Source: Acidobacteriota bacterium (GTDB lineage Bacteria; Acidobacteriota; Terriglobia; Bryobacterales; Bryobacteraceae). Taken from it: a stretch of DNA of 64,000 nt. Position 1 is the stretch's first letter; every line of letters starts with the position of its first letter. Shown in pieces: positions 15,099 to 23,380 of the stretch. Position numbers and translations under genes: made by a program. The stretch is from positions 62,001-126,000 of the forward strand of contig JAFDVZ010000007.1 in assembly GCA_018268715.1 (NCBI GenBank), written 5' to 3'. A model generated the notes under the pieces. That model worked only from the letters and a program-made list of their open reading frames with translations, ran no database searches and was not told the DNA's origin.

Positions 15099-15926
15099 AT
15101 GCCGCTCAAGGCCCGCCGGTTCGTCCGGAAAATGCGCGGTGGCGCCCAGGCTCACCTTATGGAAGCGCAGGATGGGAATTTCTACGTCGTCAAATTCCGA
15201 AATAACCCGCAACACCGGCGGATTCTGGTGAACGAATGGATCGCGTCGGTGATCCTCAAGCACCTGCAAATTTCGTCGCCTCCAGTGGCGATTATCGAAC
15301 TGACGGCCGAGTTTCTGCAGGCGAATCCCGAAATCCACCTGCAATTGGGAACGCGGCGGATGCCGGTGGAGCCCGGATGGCACTTCGGATCCCAGTATCC
15401 GGGCGATCCCGGGCGGCTGGCGGTGTACGATTTCCTGCCCGACGCGCTGCTGGATCACGTGGCGAACCGGAACGAGTTCCTGGGCGTGTTCGCGGCCGAT
15501 AAATGGATGGGGAACGCCGACGCGCGGCAATCCATCTTCTTCCGGGCGCGGCTGGAAGGAGCGCCGGCGCGGGGCGGACGCGAGCGCGCCGGTTTCGTGG
15601 CCTGGATGATGGACCACGGTTATGTGTTCGACGGACCGCACTGGGCTTTCCACGATTCTCCCCTGCAGGGGTTGTATTTCCGGCCGAATGTGTACGCCAC
15701 GGTTCGGGGGATCGAGGATTTCCAGCCGTGGCTCGACCGGGTGCTGAACTTTCCCGAGGGAGTGATCGACGACGGGCTGAAGCAGGTGCCGCAGGCCTGG
15801 CTCGAAGGCGACACGGACGCGCTCGAGGCGCTGCTCGAGAAGTTGATGAGCCGGCGGGCGAGGACGCCGGAGTTGATCGAGGCGAGCCGGCACGGGCGGG
15901 TGGACGCGTTTCCGGCGTGGAAGTAG
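15099..15926 (+). CDS. HipA-like kinase-fold protein
   Basis: A 275-residue protein similar to the short HipA-like (HipA_2) family, which keeps the kinase core of the HipA toxin. Visible motifs are the N-terminal strand with a Lys (FYVVKFRNN), the probable catalytic loop FAADKWMGNADARQS (Asp-x-Trp...Asn-x-Asp) at about 129-143, and the metal-binding-like stretch MMDHGYVF. The usual HipA N-terminal subdomain and a HipB antitoxin gene are absent. Phosphorylation of a protein or tRNA-synthetase-like target would be a guess. It is divergent from the 70-residue gene and 26 bases upstream of ruvB. Confidence 0.72.
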   Translation: MPLKARRFVRKMRGGAQAHLMEAQDGNFYVVKFRNNPQHRRILVNEWIASVILKHLQISSPPVAIIELTAEFLQANPEIHLQLGTRRMPVEPGWHFGSQYPGDPGRLAVYDFLPDALLDHVANRNEFLGVFAADKWMGNADARQSIFFRARLEGAPARGGRERAGFVAWMMDHGYVFDGPHWAFHDSPLQGLYFRPNVYATVRGIEDFQPWLDRVLNFPEGVIDDGLKQVPQAWLEGDTDALEALLEKLMSRRARTPELIEASRHGRVDAFPAWK

Positions 15927-15952
15927 GCGAGGCCTGTTAGACTTTTAAGTGC

Positions 15953-16978
15953 ATGCGGGACAAGGGCATCGTCTCGGCTTCGGTGAATGATGAAGAGCGC
16001 CAGTTCGAGGTTTCTCTTCGCCCCAGCCGGCTGGACGAATTCGCGGGGCAGCCCAAGGTCAAGGAGAACCTGAAGATCGCCATCGAGGCGGCGCGGCGGC
16101 GCGGCGAGGCGATGGATCACGTGCTGCTGTACGGGCCGCCCGGGCTCGGCAAGACGACGCTCGCCAACATCATCTCCCAGGAGTTGGGCGTGGGGCTGTA
16201 CCAGACCTCCGGGCCCGTGCTGCAAAAGAAACTTGACCTGGTGGGGGTGCTGTCCAACATCAAGGACCGCGAGGTTTTCTTCATCGACGAAGTACACCGG
16301 CTGATGCCGGACGTCGAGGAGATGATCTATTCGGCGCTCGAGGATTTCCGCATGGATATCCTCATCGGAACCGGGGCGGGGGCGCGCACGGTGGCGATGG
16401 ACCTGAAGCGCTTCACGGCCATCGGGGCCACCACGCGGCAGGGGCTGATCAGCGCTCCGCTGCGGGGACGCTTCGGGCTGGTGCTGCGGCTGAACCATTA
16501 CGACATCCCGGAGCTGACGCGCATCGTGCTGCGTTCGGCCCGGCTGCTGAACCTGGAGGCGGACCACGACGGCGCCGAGGAGATCGCGCGCCGCAGCCGG
16601 GGGACGCCGCGCATCGCCAACCGGCTGCTGCGCCGGGTTCGCGATTACGCCGAAGTGCGGGCGGGCGGTCGCGTGGACCTGAAGGTGGCGCAGGCGGCGC
16701 TCGATCTGCTGGAGGTGGACCGCTACGGGCTGGACGAGATCGACCAGAAGATCATGATGACGGTGCTCGAGAAGTACGCGGGCGGACCGGTGGGGTTGAA
16801 CACGATCTCGGCCTCGATCGATGAGGAGGCCGACACCGTGGAGGAAGTCTATGAGCCCTACCTGATGCAGCTGGGTTTTCTCGACCGCACGCCGCGGGGG
16901 CGCATGGCCACCGATCGCGCGTTCGAGTACTTCGGCGTGCCGCGACGCATCCGCGGCGTACAGAACACGCTGTTCTGA
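15953..16978 (+). CDS. ruvB: Holliday junction branch migration ATPase RuvB
   Basis: A 341-residue AAA+ helicase motor that drives branch migration with RuvA during recombinational repair. Walker A is GPPGLGKTT (61-69, Lys67), Walker B is FIDEVH (110-115), sensor and arginine-finger regions include GATTR and LRGRFG (Arg170), and the C-terminal winged helix holds the RTPRGR sequence. Length matches the family. ruvA and ruvC are not adjacent; folK follows after a four-base gap. Start is the ATG at 15953. Confidence 0.97.
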   Translation: MRDKGIVSASVNDEERQFEVSLRPSRLDEFAGQPKVKENLKIAIEAARRRGEAMDHVLLYGPPGLGKTTLANIISQELGVGLYQTSGPVLQKKLDLVGVLSNIKDREVFFIDEVHRLMPDVEEMIYSALEDFRMDILIGTGAGARTVAMDLKRFTAIGATTRQGLISAPLRGRFGLVLRLNHYDIPELTRIVLRSARLLNLEADHDGAEEIARRSRGTPRIANRLLRRVRDYAEVRAGGRVDLKVAQAALDLLEVDRYGLDEIDQKIMMTVLEKYAGGPVGLNTISASIDEEADTVEEVYEPYLMQLGFLDRTPRGRMATDRAFEYFGVPRRIRGVQNTLF

Positions 16979-16982
16979 GCTC

Positions 16983-17471
16983 GTGGCGAAGACTGTCTAC
17001 CTGGCGCTTGGCTCGAACCTGGGGGACCGGGCGGCGAACCTCGGCGAGGCGATCCGGCTGCTCGATGGGCCGGAGCTGCGGGTGACGCGGCGATCGTCCA
17101 TCTATGAGACCGCACCGTGGGGGCTCGCGGCGCAGCCGTGGTTTCTCAACATGGTCCTTGAAGCGGAGACCAGCCTGTTGCCGAAGGTGCTGCTGGGGCG
17201 GACGCAGCGCGTGGAGGCGCGCCTGGGGCGCAAACGGACCGTGTTGAACGGGCCGCGCACGGTGGATGTCGACATCCTGCTGTACGGACGGTTCGTCATC
17301 GAATCCGAGGATCTGACGATCCCGCATCCCAGGATGTGCGAGCGCCGGTTCGTGCTCGAGCCTCTGGCCGAAATCGCGCCCGATTTGCGCCACCCGACGG
17401 CCGGGCGAACGATCCGCGAATTGCTGGCCGATGTCGCGGGACAAACAGTGAATCGGTTGAAAGAATCTTAA
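16983..17471 (+). CDS. folK: 2-amino-4-hydroxy-6-hydroxymethyldihydropteridine pyrophosphokinase
   Basis: A 162-residue HPPK that transfers pyrophosphate from ATP to the pterin in folate synthesis. Signature features are LALGSNLGDRAANL at the N-terminus, the YETAPWG loop, QPWFLNMV, and the PRTVDVDILLYG motif containing the magnesium-binding aspartates, followed by IPHPRMCERRFVLEPLAEI. Start is GTG at 16983, four bases after the ruvB stop, so it is probably co-transcribed. No other folate genes lie nearby. Confidence 0.95.
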   Translation: MAKTVYLALGSNLGDRAANLGEAIRLLDGPELRVTRRSSIYETAPWGLAAQPWFLNMVLEAETSLLPKVLLGRTQRVEARLGRKRTVLNGPRTVDVDILLYGRFVIESEDLTIPHPRMCERRFVLEPLAEIAPDLRHPTAGRTIRELLADVAGQTVNRLKES

Positions 17472-17631
17472 TCCCTGCCTCCTCGGGCGCCAGCTATTTT
17501 TTGCAGCCGCCGCGCAAAATCTACCGGGTAAGCACTAAGTTCAGCGGCGTAAGTCATTAATTTCGACTAAGCTGGGAACTTGGCCACCTGATTGCACGTC
17601 GGGTGATCCAGATAGGAGGCGTCAAAAAGCA

Positions 17632-18402
17632 ATGCCGATAAAAGCAACAGCGCCGGCGATAGTGGGTTGCGTCGCCGCAATTTCTCTCTTGAATACGGGT
17701 TGTCTCGCTACGCGCAAGCACGTCAAGAACACGGTCGCGCCGGTTCAGCAGCAGGTCAACGATGTCCAGAAGAAGACTGCTGACAACACCACCGCGATCG
17801 GGGACCTGGACCGCAACGTCGCGCGAGTGGACGAGAAGGCCATGGAAGCCGACCGCAAGGCTACGGCGGCGGGTCAGGCAGCCGATAAGGCGAATCAGGC
17901 CGCCAGCCAGGCGCAACAGACGGCCAATAGCGCCACCACGCTAGCGCAGCAGGGCATTGCGAAGGCGGGCACGGTGGATAACCGGGTTTCGAGCCTGGTG
18001 GCCAACCTGGATAATTACCAGTTACAGAGCACCGAAAAGATCTACTTCGGGCTGAACCGCTTCGACCTGAGCAAGGACGAAAAGTCGAAGCTCGACCAAA
18101 CCGTGCAGGGTCTTGAAAGCGCGAAGAATTTCATCATTGAAATCGCCGGCTACGCCGACCGTAGCGGCGATCGCAACTACAATCTCGAACTCAGCCGCCG
18201 CCGCGCCGACGCCGTGGTCCGGTATCTGACCATTGAGCACCAGATTCCGCTGCGGAAAATCCACGACGTGGGCGCCGGGGCTGAATTCCCGAACGCCGAC
18301 AACAAGACGCGCCAGGCGCGCAAGGAGAATCGCCGCGTGGATGTCCGTGTCTACACGTTCAAGGGAGACGTCCAGGGCGGCGCGACCGGCGCGGGTTTCT
18401 AA
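17632..18402 (+). CDS. OmpA-family lipoprotein with coiled-coil region
   Basis: A 256-residue outer-membrane lipoprotein. A signal sequence ends in a lipobox-like LNTGC, making Cys24 the lipidated residue. Residues about 30-120 form an Ala/Gln-rich coiled coil (AADKANQAASQAQQTANSA), like Lpp-type spacers. The C-terminal OmpA-like domain (about 135-240) binds peptidoglycan: IYFGLNRFDLS, IIEIAGYADRSGDRNYNLE, LSRRRADAVVRYL. An AGGAGG twelve bases upstream supports the ATG at 17632. It is a monocistronic gene closed by a strong terminator. The coiled-coil spacer suggests it spans the periplasm to the wall (inference). Confidence 0.88.
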   Translation: MPIKATAPAIVGCVAAISLLNTGCLATRKHVKNTVAPVQQQVNDVQKKTADNTTAIGDLDRNVARVDEKAMEADRKATAAGQAADKANQAASQAQQTANSATTLAQQGIAKAGTVDNRVSSLVANLDNYQLQSTEKIYFGLNRFDLSKDEKSKLDQTVQGLESAKNFIIEIAGYADRSGDRNYNLELSRRRADAVVRYLTIEHQIPLRKIHDVGAGAEFPNADNKTRQARKENRRVDVRVYTFKGDVQGGATGAGF

Positions 18403-18429
18403 TTTTCGACTGTCCAGTGTGCCTACTTG

Positions 18430-18468
18430 GCGGCGGGGAGCTCTGAAGCTTCCCGCCGCATCCTTTTT
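18430..18468 (+). terminator. Intrinsic terminator after the OmpA-type lipoprotein gene
   Basis: A 13-base-pair stem GCGGCGGGGAGCT / AGCTTCCCGCCGC (one G-T pair) with loop CTGA, followed by ATCCTTTTT. It lies between the lipoprotein stop and the ATG at 18477. Confidence 0.85.
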
Positions 18469-18476
18469 GTGGCTTT

Positions 18477-19226
18477 ATGGCGGTTTTCATAGGCGTCGAT
18501 CTGGGGTGGTATGGCAAGCCGACCGGGCTCGCTTCGCTGCGGGCCGACGGCGGAAGGCTGCGGCTGGCGGCGATCGACCGCATCGAGAGCCGGGCGGAGA
18601 TTCTCGAGTGGATCGGCAGGCAGGCGGGCGACGAGGACGCGGTGGCGGGGGTGGACGCGCCGCTGGTGATCGGCAACGCCAGCGGGATTCGCGAGGCGGA
18701 ACGCCAGTTGAATCGCGATTTCCGGCGCTACGACGCGGGTTGCCATGCGGCCAACCTGGGGATGAAGTTCGCCGGGCGGGTGATGGAGTTCAGCCGCCTG
18801 CTGGGCGAGTTGGGATTCGCCCACGGGGCGGACATGGCGGCGGGCGAGGGCGGACGCTTCCAGATCGAAGTGCATCCGCACGCGGCGGTGGTGAGCCTGT
18901 TCGATCTCGATCGCATCGTCAAGTATAAGCGCGGCCGGAGGGCGGACCGCGCGCGGGAACTGGAGCGGCTGCGGGGACTGATGCTTGAGCGGCTTGCCGG
19001 CTGCGACCCGCCGCTCGACGACGCGGAACTGCCGTCCATCCCAGCGGTCGGCGCCCTGAAGCCCGCCGAGGACCGCATCGACGCCGTCATGTGCGCCTAT
19101 GTCGCGGCGTACTGGCATCGCTGGGGACGCGAGCGAAACACCGTGTACGGGACGGCGGAGGCCGGATATATCGTCGTGCCGCATCGGCGCGGCGGCCCGG
19201 CGGTCACGCCCCCGCGGCCTTCCTGA
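18477..19226 (+). CDS. DUF429 / predicted RNase H-like nuclease
   Basis: A 249-residue protein of the DUF429 family, which has an RNase H-like fold. The first strand gives IGVDLGWYG with the expected acidic residue, a second acidic strand is AVAGVDAPLVIG, and a His/Glu-containing segment FQIEVHPHAAVV follows; the conserved Asp near the C-terminus lies in AEDRIDAVMCAYVAAYW. These acidic residues resemble a two-metal nuclease site, but activity is unproven. Start is the ATG at 18477 just after a terminator. Its 3' end overlaps the convergent hybrid kinase gene by 23 bases. Confidence 0.75.
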   Translation: MAVFIGVDLGWYGKPTGLASLRADGGRLRLAAIDRIESRAEILEWIGRQAGDEDAVAGVDAPLVIGNASGIREAERQLNRDFRRYDAGCHAANLGMKFAGRVMEFSRLLGELGFAHGADMAAGEGGRFQIEVHPHAAVVSLFDLDRIVKYKRGRRADRARELERLRGLMLERLAGCDPPLDDAELPSIPAVGALKPAEDRIDAVMCAYVAAYWHRWGRERNTVYGTAEAGYIVVPHRRGGPAVTPPRPS

Positions 19227-22101
19227 GGTCCCCGCCCAGCGTCTCAGCGATTTTCCGCGCCAGTTGTTCGATTGTGAACGGCTTCTGGATGAAATGCACG
19301 CCCTTTTTCAGGACGCCGTGATTGACGATGACGTTCGAGGTGTAGCCGGACATGAACAGCACCTTGATTTCGGGACGAATCGCCGCCACTTTGTCGCGCA
19401 ATTCCGCGCCCGTCATGCCGGACATCACCACGTCGGTGAGGATCATGCGGATGGGCAGATCCTGGCGCTCGCACAGGAGCAAGGCCTGCTCGGCGCTGGC
19501 GGCCACCAGGGGCTCGTACCCGATACATTCGAGCGAGGCGCGTGTGACGTTGCGGACCAGTTCGTCGTCCTCCACCAGCAGAATGGCGCCGGAGCCGGTG
19601 GGCCATTCGGCGGCCGCCGGCGTTTCCGCCTCCTCCTGGCCGACGGTTCGCGGGAAGTAAATGCGGAAGGTGGTTCCCTTGTTGGGCTCGCTGTAGACGT
19701 TGATGAAGCCGCCGTTCTGCTTGACGATCCCGTAGACAGTGGCGAGGCCAAGACCCGTGCCGCGGCCGACTTCCTTGGTGGTGAAGAAGGGTTCAAACAG
19801 GTGCGACAGGGTCTGGCGGGACATGCCGAGGCCGTTGTCGCTGACGGCGAGCATCACGTACTGGCCGGGCGTCAGGCCCACCTGCGTGCTGCAATACTCC
19901 TCGGAGATTTCGACGTTCGCGGTTTCGAGCGTGATCTTGCCGCCCGACGGCATGGCGTCGCGCGCGTTGACGACCAGGTTCAGCAGGATCTGGTTCACCT
20001 GCGAGGAGTCGAGCGCGGCGGACCAGAGGTCGGGATGGGGCCAGACGCTGAGGTCGATGTCCTCTCCGATCAGGCGCGAGAGCGGCTGTTGCAGGTCGGC
20101 CAACAGGACGTTGAGGTCCATCGGCTCCGGCGCGATGACCTGGCGGCGCGAGAATCCGAGCAGTTGGGTGGTCAGGTCGCGCGAACGGCCGGCCGCGTTT
20201 TCGATCTCGTGGAGGTAGCTGGCCACCAGGTCGGTGTCCGTGAGGCGATTCCTGGCCAGGGCGACGTAGCCGAGAATGACGGTCAGCATGTTGTTGAAGT
20301 CGTGGGCGACGCCCCCGGCCAGGCGGCCGATCGACTCCATCTTCTGGGCTTGGAACAGCTTCTCCTCGAGCTTTGCTTTCTGGGCTTCGGCCTTCTTGCG
20401 TTCGGAGATGTCGCGAGCGATGACGGCGTAGAAAACCGGTGCGCCGCCGTCGCCGAAGACCGGGAACGCCGTGACGGCGACGTCGATCGAGGCGTCCTGG
20501 CGCAGCCGGCGCAGGCGCGTTTCCCCTTCCCAGGTCCGGAACTCCTGAAGAGCGGCGAACATGCCGTCCCGCGTTTCCTGAAGATTGCCGCCCTCGAAGA
20601 AGTCGAAGATCGTCAGAAATCTCGCCTGGTGGATGTCATCGAGGCCCGCCATGCGCAGCGCCGCATGATTGGCGTAGCTCACGCGCCCTTCGAGCGTGGC
20701 CAGGATGATGAATTCGGCGCTCATCTCCACCACCGACGCGAGCACGCGCCGCTCGCTTTCGGCGCGACTCCGCTCGGTGACGTCATAGACCGCGCCCACC
20801 GAGCGGACCGGGCGCCGGGCTTCCCCCTCGCCTTCAAAGAATGTCTGGGCGCGGACCACCACGTCCCGCACTTCGCCCGCCGGCAACAGAAAGCGATGGG
20901 CGAGTTCGTAGCGTCCCGAACGTTCGTTGCGGTGCGCTTCGACGATCGCCGTCAGCGCGCGAGCCCGGTCCTCGGGGTGAATCCGGGCCATGTGCGATTC
21001 GAAGCTGGCCGGTTCGTCCGGGCCGACGCCGAGGATATGGCGCAGCTCCGGGGACCAATAGACGCCGCCGCTCACCTGGTCATGGTCGAAGAAGCCGATC
21101 TGCGCGGCGCGGACGGCGAGGGTTAGCCGCTCCTCGCGTTCCCGCATGGCGATTTCGTAGCACTTGCGGGCCGTCACATCGAACGCGGCGCCGCGCAGAT
21201 GCGGAGACGCGCCGGGCGGATCGACGGCGAGTTCGCCGTGCGATTCGAGCCAGTGTGTGGATCCGTCGGGCCAGATGACGCGGAACTCCACCGAGAAGGG
21301 TTTGCCGTCGGCCGAGTGTTGGGCGGCCGCCTGATCGAGCTTGGAGAGGTCGTCGGGATGGACCTGCCGCTGGAAATCGGCGTATCGACCTTGAAATGAG
21401 CCCGGGGCCAGGCCGAGGAGTTGTTCGCTGCGACGGTCGCCGGTGAGCCTCCGGGTCACGATGTCGTATTCCCATAAGCCGATTCCACCGGCCTCGACGG
21501 CCAGCCGCAGTCGGAGTTGACTGGCGGCCAGGGCCTGTTCGGCCTCGCGGCGCTGGCCTTCGTCCTCCAGGCGCTCGAGGCCGATCGACACGTCGATCAG
21601 GACCTGGTCGAACAGGGCGAGTTCTTCGGGGCCGAACGCGTTCGGAATCCGCGAATACACCGCCAGCACGCCGCACGGGGCGCCGCGCATGCGCACCGGG
21701 ATGGAGGCGGAGGCGCGCCAGCCATCGACCGCGGCGGCCTCGCGCCAGGGAACGGTGCTGGGGTCGTTCATGAAATCGTGGCAAACGTAGGCCTGGCCGG
21801 TGCGAAAGGCGATCCCCGATGGTCCCCCGCCCTCCGGCCGATCGTCGGCGAAGATGCGGATCCGTTCGGTGTAGCCGGTTGCGTCCCCGTAGCGCGCCAC
21901 CGGCGTCAGGCGTTGCGTGGCGGGGTCGAGCCAAACGACGAAAGACATGCCGAATCCCGCCGTTTCGACCAGAATCTGCACGATTTCGTTCAGTAGTTGC
22001 GAGCGGGACTTGCTGCGGACCACCGCGCTGCTGATGCAACCCGACGCCCGATACAACCGGCCGAAGCGCTCGGCGCCGATTGGCTGCTCAGGCCCTGACA
22101 T
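19204..22101 (-). CDS. GAF/PAS hybrid sensor histidine kinase with receiver
   Basis: A 965-residue soluble hybrid kinase. Order: GAF domain (about 20-175), PAS domains at about 190-310, 320-440 and 450-575, a HisKA dimerisation helix with His near 597 in GGVAHDFNN, HATPase ([18 protein letters not shown] at about 770-790), and a C-terminal receiver (about 835-955) with phospho-acceptor Asp near 888 in [11 protein letters not shown] and Lys in FIQKPF. There is no transmembrane segment, so it should sense cytoplasmic signals. The HDFNN H-box and attached receiver resemble CckA-like kinases. There is no partner histidine phosphotransferase nearby. Start is the ATG at 22101. Confidence 0.9.
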   Translation of the reverse strand: MSGPEQPIGAERFGRLYRASGCISSAVVRSKSRSQLLNEIVQILVETAGFGMSFVVWLDPATQRLTPVARYGDATGYTERIRIFADDRPEGGGPSGIAFRTGQAYVCHDFMNDPSTVPWREAAAVDGWRASASIPVRMRGAPCGVLAVYSRIPNAFGPEELALFDQVLIDVSIGLERLEDEGQRREAEQALAASQLRLRLAVEAGGIGLWEYDIVTRRLTGDRRSEQLLGLAPGSFQGRYADFQRQVHPDDLSKLDQAAAQHSADGKPFSVEFRVIWPDGSTHWLESHGELAVDPPGASPHLRGAAFDVTARKCYEIAMREREERLTLAVRAAQIGFFDHDQVSGGVYWSPELRHILGVGPDEPASFESHMARIHPEDRARALTAIVEAHRNERSGRYELAHRFLLPAGEVRDVVVRAQTFFEGEGEARRPVRSVGAVYDVTERSRAESERRVLASVVEMSAEFIILATLEGRVSYANHAALRMAGLDDIHQARFLTIFDFFEGGNLQETRDGMFAALQEFRTWEGETRLRRLRQDASIDVAVTAFPVFGDGGAPVFYAVIARDISERKKAEAQKAKLEEKLFQAQKMESIGRLAGGVAHDFNNMLTVILGYVALARNRLTDTDLVASYLHEIENAAGRSRDLTTQLLGFSRRQVIAPEPMDLNVLLADLQQPLSRLIGEDIDLSVWPHPDLWSAALDSSQVNQILLNLVVNARDAMPSGGKITLETANVEISEEYCSTQVGLTPGQYVMLAVSDNGLGMSRQTLSHLFEPFFTTKEVGRGTGLGLATVYGIVKQNGGFINVYSEPNKGTTFRIYFPRTVGQEEAETPAAAEWPTGSGAILLVEDDELVRNVTRASLECIGYEPLVAASAEQALLLCERQDLPIRMILTDVVMSGMTGAELRDKVAAIRPEIKVLFMSGYTSNVIVNHGVLKKGVHFIQKPFTIEQLARKIAETLGGDLRKAAGA

Positions 22102-22151
22102 GCCAGGATTATATCCGATAAATCAGCCGAAATATCAGATATTTCGAGTGA

Positions 22152-22991
22152 TTAATCCTCGATAGTAATCGACGGCCCGCTGGCGGCCTTGCTCTCCTCG
22201 GCGGCGCGGGCGATGAGGTCCTCGGCCATCTTGAAGAAGGACGCCGCTTGCGGATCGTCCTTTTCGCGCGTGGCGACGGGTTTGCCGGAGTCGCCGCCGA
22301 TGCGGATGTCGGGGGCGAGAGGAACCTCGGCCAGGAAGTGGACGTTCATGTTCTGGGCGGTGCGGCGGCCGCCGCCGTGGCTGAACACGTCAATGCGCTC
22401 GCTGCAATGCGGGCACAGCAGGTAGCTCATGTTTTCTACGATGCCGAGGATGGGCACGCGGACCTGCTCGAACATGTTGACGGCCTTGCGGGCGTCCTCG
22501 AGCGATACGTCGGAGGGCGTGGTGACCACCACCGCGCCGGTGAGCGGCGCGCTCTGGATCAACGACAACTGCACGTCGCCGGTGCCGGGCGGCAGGTCGA
22601 TCAGCAGGTAGTCGAGCTCGCCCCAATCGACGCCGCGCAGGAACTGCTGGATCACGCTGTGCAGCATCGGGCCGCGCCACACCAGCGGTTTGTCGCCGGG
22701 GTTCAGGAAGCCCATCGACATCAGCTTGACGCCGTACTTTTCGAGCGGCTGAATGCGTTCGTTAATAGCGTGCGGGGTGGCCCGCAGGCCGGTCATCAGC
22801 GGCACGTTGGGGCCGTAGACGTCGGCGTCCATCAGTCCGACCTTGTGGCCGAGTTGGGCGAGCGCGATCGCCAGGTTCACAGAGACGGTGGTCTTTCCGA
22901 CCCCGCCTTTACCCGAACCGATCGCAATCAGGTTCTGAACGCCGGGAATCGGCTGCTTCACCGGCATTTCGCCGCGCGGAGTGGGAGGCAT
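22152..22991 (-). CDS. apbC: Mrp/NBP35-family iron-sulfur carrier ATPase
   Basis: A 279-residue P-loop protein that binds and transfers Fe-S clusters. The deviant Walker A is GSGKGGVGKTT at about 26-36, followed by LMDADVYGPNVP and IDLPPGTGDVQL. The cluster-binding CxxC is in LLCPHCSERIDVF. The Mrp-type N-terminal DUF59 domain is absent; the protein starts only about 20 residues before the P-loop. I use the ATG at 22991; a GTG one codon earlier is equivalent. It stands 50 bases upstream of the hybrid kinase gene on the same strand. Confidence 0.92.
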   Translation of the reverse strand: MPPTPRGEMPVKQPIPGVQNLIAIGSGKGGVGKTTVSVNLAIALAQLGHKVGLMDADVYGPNVPLMTGLRATPHAINERIQPLEKYGVKLMSMGFLNPGDKPLVWRGPMLHSVIQQFLRGVDWGELDYLLIDLPPGTGDVQLSLIQSAPLTGAVVVTTPSDVSLEDARKAVNMFEQVRVPILGIVENMSYLLCPHCSERIDVFSHGGGRRTAQNMNVHFLAEVPLAPDIRIGGDSGKPVATREKDDPQAASFFKMAEDLIARAAEESKAASGPSITIED

Positions 22992-23380
22992 CACCCCTAG
23001 ATTACCCGTCGGACGGCTTCCGGCGCTATTTCGCTACCAGCGGACGGATGGATTCGGCCATCGAGACCGCACTTTCAGGACCTTGGCCGCAGTCTCGCCG
23101 GCCGCAGTTTGGCCCTGGACTGAACTCGAGCCCAGGCGCGGTCCACATCGACGGGCAGCCGGCGTCGCGCGCATTCAGATCCGCGAGGACAAATCGCACG
23201 CGGACGCGGCCGATTGCTCACGGCGCCGCCTGCGTTGCGCACCGCGCAGCAGGTCGAGCGCGCCGCTTCAGCCACGCCGCCGGGTTCCGCACGCCGCGCT
23301 GCCGGCCGTACTTGACGAAAGCGAGGACGGTTCCGCCACGACGGATCGCGGCGCGTTCTCCACCGGTAGGTGTGACAGGG
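22992..23380. other. 389-base region without a supported gene; possible gene remnant
   Basis: There is no complete coding frame on either strand. On the minus strand at about 23267-23323 an open stretch reads FVKYGRQRGVRNPAAWLKRR, which looks protein-like (a helical RNPAAWL pattern found at the C-termini of some mobile-element proteins) but lacks a start and continues into low-quality sequence. It could be a decayed gene end. Otherwise I see no promoter, terminator or repeat. Confidence 0.3.

Noticed and set aside
19099..21126. A 675-codon open frame on the plus strand
   Set aside because: Antisense to the hybrid kinase gene, whose domains and motifs are unmistakable; the antisense translation shows none.
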